Positions 1-5,130 of a stretch of DNA of 6,994 nt are shown here, piece after piece. Position 1 is the stretch's first letter, and each line of letters begins with the position of its first letter. The position numbers and the translations under genes were made by a program. Source of the DNA: a bacterium UBP12_UBA5184 (GTDB lineage: Bacteria; Vulcanimicrobiota; Vulcanimicrobiia; Vulcanimicrobiales; Vulcanimicrobiaceae); NCBI GenBank assembly GCA_002413145.1, contig DHWK01000004.1, positions 12,867-19,860 of the forward strand. The letters are read 5' to 3'. The notes under the pieces are model-generated. The model saw only the letters and a program-made list of their open reading frames with translations. It was not told the DNA's origin and made no database searches.

Positions 1-20
1 GTCAAAGCGCGGGCTGAGGC

Positions 21-962
21 TCACCCCGGCGTCGTTCGCAATATCCCGAGGGCGACGAGATCGCTGACCGGATCCTCGAGCGAGCAGCTCCCGATAGAAT
101 GAAAGGCCCGGGTTCGTGCCGCCGCGATCTCGTCCGCCGTCGCCATCGCTCCGCGCCATTCGAAACAACGCTCGCTTAGCCGAAAATCGGGGCCGCTATC
201 GTCGAGCAGCATCGCTTCGAGTTTTTCGCGGTCGAAGGCGTGGGTTCGCGCCAGGATCGCGGCGCCGGCAACGTTGAGAAATCCGTGCATGGCGTAACCC
301 GCTTGCGCGTTTTGGTGCCGGATGGGATGATGCAAACCCGCGGTCGCCTTGAACGCGAGGTCGAGGTCGCGCGTGCGGGCGATGAATTGCGCGAGCTGCG
401 CCGCCGAGGGTACGGCCGACGCATCCGCACCGCCGCAACGTACCTTTGGGAAGGGTCGCGCTCCGCCGGCGAGCGTTTGCGCGAAAGCTTGCAAGTTGAG
501 TTCGAGATGCGCGTCGTCCGAGATGCCGATCTCGAGATAGATGAGCGGCGGCTTGCCGAACGCGCCGACGCGCTCGATCTCCACCAGGGTAGCGGCTTTG
601 TTCGCCGGTTCGTCTCCGGGCAGATCTTCGAGTTTCAATTCGAGTGCCTCGACCGCGATGCGCTCGGTCCGGGCGTGCATCTCTCGCCCTACGGCCGCAA
701 TGTTTTCGACCAGCGCGCCGTCGAAGACGACTGCCGTGCGAAGAGGCGTCGAACGCGTCCCCAACGCTCCGGCGAGTTCGCCCAGACGCGATGCCGGCAC
801 CACGAAACGTTTGAGCAGCCAACCGAACGGCCCGGCTGCCGCCAAGTCGTGTGCCGCAAGCGCGTCCCGCATCGACAGTCTCGCCGGCGGAAAGAGCCCG
901 GCGTCGTCGATCGATTCGCCCAGAAACGCGCGGACCGCATTCCGAGCTCCTTCGCCGCTCAT
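21..962 (-). CDS. Conserved protein of unknown function, about 313 aa
   Basis: I do not recognise a named function. The protein is soluble, with no signal peptide or membrane segment. Stretches that look conserved are LFPPARLSM (residues 23-31), FGWLLKRFVVPASRL (46-60), KVRCGG (173-178), FKATAGLHHPIRH (204-216) and YAMHGFLNV (223-231). The short hydrophobic strand-like pieces, each ending in charged or Gly-rich turns (for example LIYLEIGI, then KVRCGG, then LAFKATAGLHH), are what an alpha/beta barrel enzyme would show, with Lys, Arg, Cys and His as possible active-site residues; this fold is inference. The start at Met 962 is chosen because residues before it, up to an in-frame ATG at 1037, look like translated leader (Arg/Pro rich). 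No strong Shine-Dalgarno precedes either start. The gene is complete (stop TGA read at 23-21) and diverges from the exonuclease gene. Confidence 0.8.
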   Translation of the reverse strand: MSGEGARNAVRAFLGESIDDAGLFPPARLSMRDALAAHDLAAAGPFGWLLKRFVVPASRLGELAGALGTRSTPLRTAVVFDGALVENIAAVGREMHARTERIAVEALELKLEDLPGDEPANKAATLVEIERVGAFGKPPLIYLEIGISDDAHLELNLQAFAQTLAGGARPFPKVRCGGADASAVPSAAQLAQFIARTRDLDLAFKATAGLHHPIRHQNAQAGYAMHGFLNVAGAAILARTHAFDREKLEAMLLDDSGPDFRLSERCFEWRGAMATADEIAAARTRAFHSIGSCSLEDPVSDLVALGILRTTPG

Positions 963-972
963 CGCACGATCA

Positions 973-1662
973 ATGCCGCTCCGAGCCGTGGGTTTCCTCG
1001 GAGGTGCGGCCGTTCGACTGAAACAATGGGGCCGCATCGCACAAGATCCGTCACAGCAGCCGACCTCGGAACTTTACGTCTCAGCCGACATCGAGGCCAA
1101 CGGTCCATGTCCCGGCTTATTTTCTATGCTGAGTTTCGGTTTGGCGGCATTTACGGTCGAGAAAGAATTGGTCGGAACGTTCACGCGCAACCTCGAATTG
1201 CTCGATGGCGCGGGACTGGACGAACGGACGATGACCTGGTGGGCGCTTCCCGAGAACGTCGCCGCATATCAAAAATCGCGCGAGAACCTCGTCTTGCCGC
1301 GCAGCGCGATGCTGGAATGCAAGGAGTGGCTCGAATCGATGCGCCGTTTTGGACGTCCGATCGTGTGCGGCGCCCCAAGCGGCTTCGATTTCACGTTCCT
1401 CTACTATTATTTCCAACGCGAAGTCGGCGAAAGCCCGATCGGTTTCGCGAGTCTGGACTTACGCACGTATGCGGCGGCGGTAATGAAGCGCCAATACCGT
1501 CAGGTTGGCAAACGCCAGTATCCCAGCGAATGGATCGACGACGGCCTGCCGCATACCCACGTCGCACTCGATGACGCGATCGAACAGGGCTGCATTCTGG
1601 TCAACATGATCCGCACGAATTTGAGCTTGCCGCGCGTACCGACGTACCACGACATGACCTAA
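973..1662 (+). CDS. DEDDh-type 3'-5' exonuclease (DnaQ-like fold), DexA/RNase AS-like
   Basis: The protein is about 229 aa and carries the acidic residues of a two-metal-ion 3'-5' exonuclease. Exo I is SADIEANG (D39, E41), Exo II is SGFDFTFL (D139), and Exo III is HTHVALDDA (H196 and D201), giving the DEDDh pattern. A TMTWW motif (87-91) after Exo I followed by a ProGlu resembles the phage T4 DexA and mycobacterial RNase AS (Rv2179c-like) branch rather than DNA polymerase epsilon subunits; this sub-assignment is from motif memory. The likely role is trimming RNA or DNA 3' ends in the cytoplasm, with substrate unknown. The start is uncertain: ATG 973, GTG 988 and CTG 1018 are all in frame before Exo I. 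A GGAGGTG sequence lies at 1000-1006, downstream of the first two. The gene stands alone, divergent from the unknown gene and convergent with the lipoprotein gene. Confidence 0.82.
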   Translation: MPLRAVGFLGGAAVRLKQWGRIAQDPSQQPTSELYVSADIEANGPCPGLFSMLSFGLAAFTVEKELVGTFTRNLELLDGAGLDERTMTWWALPENVAAYQKSRENLVLPRSAMLECKEWLESMRRFGRPIVCGAPSGFDFTFLYYYFQREVGESPIGFASLDLRTYAAAVMKRQYRQVGKRQYPSEWIDDGLPHTHVALDDAIEQGCILVNMIRTNLSLPRVPTYHDMT

Positions 1663-1700
1663 CTCGCGGTTTAGGTTGCGAGTGAAAAAGAACCGCAACC
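1663..1700. terminator. Convergent gap with overlapping inverted repeats (possible weak bidirectional terminator)
   Basis: Three alternative stems can form between the ends of the exonuclease and lipoprotein genes: ACTCGC (1662-1667) with GCGAGT (1678-1683), GCGGTT (1666-1671) with AACCGC (1691-1696), and GGTTGCG (1674-1680) with CGCAACC (1694-1700). They compete for the same bases. No long T run follows any stem on either strand; only GAAAAAG at 1684-1690 lies nearby, which reads CTTTTTC on the minus strand. Termination here is inference from the convergent position. Confidence 0.35.
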
Positions 1701-2102
1701 CTATCGGGTGGCGGTGGTGGGAGGCGCGGGAGGTGGGACCACGCGATAGGCGCCGACCTTGCCGGTTGGATCGACTCGTAATTCTACGAGCATCGAACCG
1801 CGCGAAAACGTGACGTCGTACGTGTAACGGCCCGCGTCGGGGTCGGCGTCGTGCGGCGCGACCGATTGAATCGTGCCGAGTTGATGCATCCGATCCGACA
1901 AAGCTCCCATGTCGCCGCGGTTAACCGTCGCCTTGGTCGCGTCGTCGAAATAGCCGGAGAACCGATCGAGATCGTTCGCGTAGAGCGCGTGCGTCATATC
2001 GTCGGCCACCTTCTGCGGATTGCGGCCCGCCGAACAGCCGGCCAGCACGGCGGCCACCAGGAGTGCGCTGAGCGCACCCCCGATGGCGTTGCGGGCGGTC
2101 AT
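1701..2102 (-). CDS. Small lipoprotein, DUF3887/NTF2-like domain suspected
   Basis: The protein is 133 aa. Residues 1-22 form a type II (lipoprotein) signal peptide: Arg at 4, a hydrophobic core, then the lipobox L20-A21-G22-C23, so it should be acylated at Cys23 and membrane anchored outside the cytoplasm. The mature part begins with a helix containing VADDMTHALYANDLDRFSGYFD (31-52) and continues with beta strands (YTYDVTF, MLVELRVD, GKVGAYRVV). This helix-then-sheet layout resembles DUF3887 or SnoaL/NTF2-like domains; that fold call is inference. It ends in a Pro/Thr-rich tail. Its ATG lies 2 bases after the stop of the upstream coiled-coil gene, so the two are almost certainly co-transcribed and translationally linked. 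A G-rich GGGGGT sequence in the end of the upstream gene (minus strand, about 2112-2117) may serve as its ribosome binding site. Substrate or partner is unknown. Confidence 0.85.
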   Translation of the reverse strand: MTARNAIGGALSALLVAAVLAGCSAGRNPQKVADDMTHALYANDLDRFSGYFDDATKATVNRGDMGALSDRMHQLGTIQSVAPHDADPDAGRYTYDVTFSRGSMLVELRVDPTGKVGAYRVVPPPAPPTTATR

Positions 2103-2104
2103 TT

Positions 2105-2584
2105 CTAGAACGACCCCCAGCCGTAGGAGACGACTTGCGACTGTTCGTGCGCGCCGCGGGCGACCGCGGTCGCTTGCGTCGGGCGGACGAACCCGACCGA
2201 ATGCGAGACGCCCGCTTGACGCTTCAGCTGCGCGATCTGGCGCTGTTGCTGGGCGACGACTTGGTGCTGGTAGGCGACTTCTTTCTTATACTCGCTCACC
2301 AGGGCTGCTTCGTGGTTGTAGGCCGATTGTTCCGAAGCGTACGCAGCCTGCATGTTCGTGTTTTCCGCGGAAAGCTGGGCCTGCTGGCGATCGTACTGGG
2401 CGTACTTCTCATGGACTTTCTTATTGTGGTTGATGATCAAGAGCGCGCCGCCGACTGCGGCCGCTCCGAAGATAATATTGCGCGTGCTCGCCGCACCGTC
2501 GGCGTAAACCGGTTGGGGAGCGAGAATCGTGATGCCGAACGCCAGGGCGGCCGTTACGGCGATGATTTGGGCGAAGCGTGACAT
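2105..2584 (-). CDS. Exported or membrane-attached coiled-coil protein of unknown function
   Basis: The protein is 159 aa. It has an N-terminal signal peptide (about 1-28, ending PVYA before DG), then a short Ala/Gly hydrophobic segment (NIIFGAAAVGGALLIIN, 36-52) that could be a membrane span. A charged HNKKVHEKY linker follows, then a long Gln/Ala-rich helix (about 60-124) that looks like a coiled coil: many Q, E, A and Y with few Pro or Gly. The C-terminus is a low-complexity tail ending in SYGWGSF. The start at 2584 is well supported by a perfect AAGGAGG eight bases upstream. An in-frame ATG at 2683 would add 33 residues that do not look like a signal sequence. It is first gene of a two-gene unit with the lipoprotein. 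I have the impression of similar small secreted proteins in Eremiobacterota genomes, but cannot verify this. An envelope-spanning or structural role is inference. Confidence 0.82.
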   Translation of the reverse strand: MSRFAQIIAVTAALAFGITILAPQPVYADGAASTRNIIFGAAAVGGALLIINHNKKVHEKYAQYDRQQAQLSAENTNMQAAYASEQSAYNHEAALVSEYKKEVAYQHQVVAQQQRQIAQLKRQAGVSHSVGFVRPTQATAVARGAHEQSQVVSYGWGSF

Positions 2585-2592
2585 GTCAGGAA

Positions 2593-2599
2593 CCTCCTT
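2593..2599 (-). promoter_or_regulatory. Ribosome binding site of the coiled-coil gene
   Basis: Reads AAGGAGG on the minus strand, eight bases before the ATG at 2584. It is the best Shine-Dalgarno in the window and decides the start of this gene against the longer in-frame alternative at 2683. Confidence 0.85.
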
Positions 2600-2720
2600 G
2601 AAAGTCGTTCCCACTTCGAACGAGTCCCACGCAAAGACCGGTTCGCATGCTCGCAGAGCAGGCGAGCGGGGGCTCGCGGGCACGCTCGCGCGCGGGGTAA
2701 GGAATTTGGCTTAGGCCCAG
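2600..2720. promoter_or_regulatory. Divergent intergenic region between envelope gene pair and tyrosine operon
   Basis: This stretch must hold the promoters of both the leftward envelope unit and the rightward hmgA operon. I see no convincing -35/-10 pair on either strand. It does contain a perfect 6-base stem with a GGGG loop, GCGAGC (2662-2667) and GCTCGC (2672-2677), plus two more GCTCGC copies at 2649-2654 and 2684-2689. This could be an operator for a regulator, or chance in GC-rich DNA. An upstream extension of the coiled-coil ORF crosses part of the region but is judged untranslated. Confidence 0.4.
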
Positions 2721-2728
2721 GGGAAGGA
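2721..2728 (+). promoter_or_regulatory. Ribosome binding site of hmgA
   Basis: GGGAAGGA lies five bases before the ATG at 2734 and supports this start. Confidence 0.65.
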
Positions 2729-2733
2729 CCCGT

Positions 2734-3906
2734 ATGCCTTCCTACGTGCGCGCCGGCTCGCTTCCGGCGAAGCGTCATATCCAATTCCGGCGCCCGGACG
2801 GCGGCCTCTACGCCGAAGAGCTCTTCTCGACGAAGGGCTTCGAGAGCGCCTTCTCGCTCCTGTATCATCTTCGACCACCGACGGCGACGCTCGACGTCCG
2901 GGTCTGGAAACGGAACAGCCCGGCGCTGGAGCCGAACGAGCCGCTCCGTAACCGGCACTTCCAGACTCGCCGCTCCCGGCGTCCCGGGGACGCGATCGAC
3001 GCGCGAATCCCGATCCTCGGCAACGCCGACATCCTGGTCGCGGTCGCCGATGTCGACCGGCGGATGGAATATTTCTACCGCAACGCCGGCGGCGACGAGC
3101 TGCTCTTCGTCCACGACGGCGGCGGGACGCTGGAGACGCCCCTGGGCGTGCTGGAGTACCGGGCCCACGACTATCTCGTGCTGCCGGCCGGCACGGTCTA
3201 CCGGCTCCAGCCCGCGACGCCGACGCGCCTGGTGGTCCATCAATCACGCGGCCACGTCGCGATCCCGAAGAAGTTTCGCAACGAGTTCGGGCAACTCGTC
3301 GAACACGCGCCGTACTGCGAGCGCGATTTTCGCGTCCCTACCCTGGGCGAGCCCGTCGACGCGCAGGGTGAGTACGAGATTCGCGTGACCAGCGGAGCGC
3401 GCGACGCGCTCTACATCGTTCAGAATCATCCCTTCGACGTGATCGGCTGGGACGGTTACTGCTACCCGTACGCCTTCAACCTCGACGAGTACGCCCCGGT
3501 CACCGGAAAACTTCACCAGCCGCCGCCGGTCCACGCTACGTTCGAAGCGCCGGGCGCCGCATTCTGTGCGTTCGTTCCTCGCCTCTTCGACTATCATCCG
3601 CTGGCGGTGCCGGTTCCCTACAACCACTCGAGCGTCGACTGCGACGAAGTGCTCTACTACGTCAGCGGAAACTTCATGAGCCGTCGCGGCATCGCTGAGG
3701 GCTCGATCACGTTGCACGCCGCCGGAGCGCCGCACGGTCCGCAGCCGGGCGCGGTCGAAGCGAGTCTCGGGAAAGCCTCGACCGACGAATTGGCGATCAT
3801 GCTCGATACCTTCGCACCGCTTTCGCTTGCGAGCGGCGCTCATACTTTTGAGGATCCCGGCTACTACCGATCCTGGCTCGAGGCCGGCGAAGCGCCGTCG
3901 CGCTAA
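2734..3906 (+). CDS. hmgA: Homogentisate 1,2-dioxygenase (short bacterial form)
   Basis: Fe(II)-dependent cytoplasmic ring-opening enzyme: homogentisate plus O2 gives 4-maleylacetoacetate, the third step of tyrosine catabolism after transamination and Hpd. The 390 aa protein is a cupin-fold enzyme. Recognisable blocks are VWKRNSP (58-63), DELLFVHDGGGTLETPLG (121-138), YLVLPAGTVYRL (147-158), GWDGYCYPYAFNL (238-250), KLHQPPPVHATFE (259-271), FVPRLFDYHPLAVPVPYNHSS (280-300), DEVLYYVSGNF (304-314) and GSITLHAAGAPHGPQPG (323-339). The expected iron ligands are H298, E305 (or the adjacent D304) and H334. It is shorter than the human and pseudomonad enzymes (roughly 430-445 aa), as in a number of other bacterial homologues. 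The start has a good ribosome binding site. It is the first gene of the operon, followed after 94 bases by hpd, the enzyme that makes its substrate. Confidence 0.95.
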   Translation: MPSYVRAGSLPAKRHIQFRRPDGGLYAEELFSTKGFESAFSLLYHLRPPTATLDVRVWKRNSPALEPNEPLRNRHFQTRRSRRPGDAIDARIPILGNADILVAVADVDRRMEYFYRNAGGDELLFVHDGGGTLETPLGVLEYRAHDYLVLPAGTVYRLQPATPTRLVVHQSRGHVAIPKKFRNEFGQLVEHAPYCERDFRVPTLGEPVDAQGEYEIRVTSGARDALYIVQNHPFDVIGWDGYCYPYAFNLDEYAPVTGKLHQPPPVHATFEAPGAAFCAFVPRLFDYHPLAVPVPYNHSSVDCDEVLYYVSGNFMSRRGIAEGSITLHAAGAPHGPQPGAVEASLGKASTDELAIMLDTFAPLSLASGAHTFEDPGYYRSWLEAGEAPSR

Positions 3907-3917
3907 AGAAATATCAA

Positions 3918-4004
3918 ATGCAAGAATTGAGTAATTTAAGCAAGGGAGCGAGCAGGGATACGCCAATCTCGGCTCGGCTTCGGATCGTTTCGGCGCCAGC
4001 ATGA
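3918..4004 (+). CDS. Possible 28-codon leader ORF between hmgA and hpd
   Basis: An ATG at 3918 opens a 28-codon frame (beginning MQELSNLSKG, ending RIVSAPA) whose TGA stop overlaps the hpd start as ATGA at 4001-4004. The arrangement would allow translational coupling of hpd. It begins inside a strikingly AT-rich stretch (about 3905-3940) unlike the surrounding DNA. Against it: there is no clear Shine-Dalgarno before its ATG, no recognisable domain, and short open frames are common by chance in GC-rich DNA. Confidence 0.2.
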   Translation: MQELSNLSKGASRDTPISARLRIVSAPA

Positions 4005-5128
4005 GGAGGCCGTTGCCCGCACAGACCGTCCCGCTTTCGACCGCCCTCGAGAAGCTCGAATGGGATCATCTCGAGTTCTACGTCGGGAACGCCAAGCAGG
4101 CCGCGTACTATTACGCGACCGCCTTCGGCTTTCGAATCGCGGCCTACGCCGGCCCCGAGACCGGCGTCGCCGATCGCGCCTCGTACTTCCTCGTTCAAAA
4201 CGATCTACGCTTCGTCCTGAGCAGCGCCCTCGGCCCGAACGGGCCGATAGCGGCGCACGTCGCCGCGCACGGCGACGGGATCCGTGACGTCGCGCTGCGG
4301 GTCCCCGATGCGGCCGCAGCCTTCGCGGCCGCGGTGGCGGGAGGCGCTCGGCCGATCGCGCCGCCGGAGCGACGCTCCGATGCCGAAGGCGACCTCGTCG
4401 CAGCGACGATCGCAACCTACGGCGAGACCGTCCACACCTTCGTCGAGCGCGAGCGTTACCGAGGCGCGTTCATGCCGGGCTTCGTCGCCGTCGCTGAAGG
4501 TCCGCCGCCGCACCGGCAGCCGAATCTGCGCGCCATCGACCACGTGGTGGGGAACGTCGCGCGGGGCGAGATGGGACGCTGGGCCGACTATTACGCAAAA
4601 GCCTTCGGCTTCACGCAACTCGTCTCGTTCGACGATACCGATATCTCGACCGAATTCACGGCGTTGCGCTCGGTGGTCGTGGCAGACGCGCGGCGCCGCG
4701 TGAAGTTTCCGATAAACGAACCGGCCCAAGGTCGCAAGAAATCCCAGATCGAGGAATACCTCGACTTCTACGGCGGTGCCGGCGTCCAGCACGTCGCCAT
4801 CGCGACGGACGACATCGTCGCCGCGGTTCGGGCGCTACGCGCAAACGGCATCGATTTTCTCGATACGCCGTCGTCCTACTACGACGCGCTCGAGGCGCGC
4901 GTCGGCCGCATCGCCGAGGCGACCGACGTGCTCCGCGAACTCTCCATCCTCGTCGATCGCGACGATCTGGGCTACATGCTCCAGATCTTCACCAAGCCGC
5001 TGCAAGACCGGCCGACGCTCTTCTTCGAAATCATCCAGCGCAGGGGGAGCGAGTCGTTCGGTAAGGGCAACTTCAAAGCGCTCTTCGTCTCGATCGAAGA
5101 AGAGCAGGCAAAGCGAGGCAATCTCTAA
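4001..5128 (+). CDS. hpd: 4-hydroxyphenylpyruvate dioxygenase
   Basis: Fe(II) enzyme converting 4-hydroxyphenylpyruvate and O2 to homogentisate and CO2, the second step of tyrosine catabolism; its product is the substrate of the upstream HmgA. The 375 aa protein has two vicinal-oxygen-chelate halves: residues about 19-150, starting WDHLEFYVGN, and the catalytic half about 176-350. The iron ligands are H181 (AIDHVVGNV), H264 (GVQHVAIAT) and E343 (FFEIIQRRG). FPINEP (236-241), DTPSSYY (288-294), GYMLQIFTKP (324-333) and the C-terminal FGKGNFKALF (353-362) with EEEQAKRGNL at the end are typical of true HPPD. The NEP motif argues against hydroxymandelate synthase. The start is not certain: ATG 4001 lacks a clear upstream ribosome site, while AGGAGG sits just after it (4004-4009) only three bases before an in-frame TTG (4013). 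Family homology begins around residue 19, so it does not decide. Confidence 0.95.
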   Translation: MRRPLPAQTVPLSTALEKLEWDHLEFYVGNAKQAAYYYATAFGFRIAAYAGPETGVADRASYFLVQNDLRFVLSSALGPNGPIAAHVAAHGDGIRDVALRVPDAAAAFAAAVAGGARPIAPPERRSDAEGDLVAATIATYGETVHTFVERERYRGAFMPGFVAVAEGPPPHRQPNLRAIDHVVGNVARGEMGRWADYYAKAFGFTQLVSFDDTDISTEFTALRSVVVADARRRVKFPINEPAQGRKKSQIEEYLDFYGGAGVQHVAIATDDIVAAVRALRANGIDFLDTPSSYYDALEARVGRIAEATDVLRELSILVDRDDLGYMLQIFTKPLQDRPTLFFEIIQRRGSESFGKGNFKALFVSIEEEQAKRGNL

Positions 5129-5130
5129 TC

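Noticed and set aside
541..972. N-terminal extension of the exonuclease from an upstream in-frame ATG at 541
   Set aside because: The extension lies wholly antisense to the unknown gene and is Ser/Ala/Arg-rich low-complexity sequence.
240..1574. Long plus-strand open frame of 444 codons across the unknown gene and the exonuclease
   Set aside because: It is out of frame with both motif-bearing proteins, is extremely Arg rich and has no domain-like pattern; a shadow frame in GC-rich DNA.
2585..2683. Longer version of the coiled-coil protein from ATG 2683
   Set aside because: The added residues bury the signal peptide, and a perfect ribosome binding site marks the ATG at 2584.
3905..3960. Internal promoter in the AT-rich spacer before hpd
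   Set aside because: TTGAGT (3927-3932) has no acceptable -10 hexamer at 16-18 bases, and TAATTT (3932-3937) has no matching -35; nothing to support a call.
3244..4002. Antisense open frame of 252 codons over hmgA
   Set aside because: hmgA is unmistakable on the other strand; the antisense product is Arg/Val-rich with no recognised motif.
4001..5128. Hydroxymandelate synthase instead of HPPD
   Set aside because: The PINEP motif, the C-terminal GNFKALF block and the adjacent homogentisate dioxygenase all point to HPPD.
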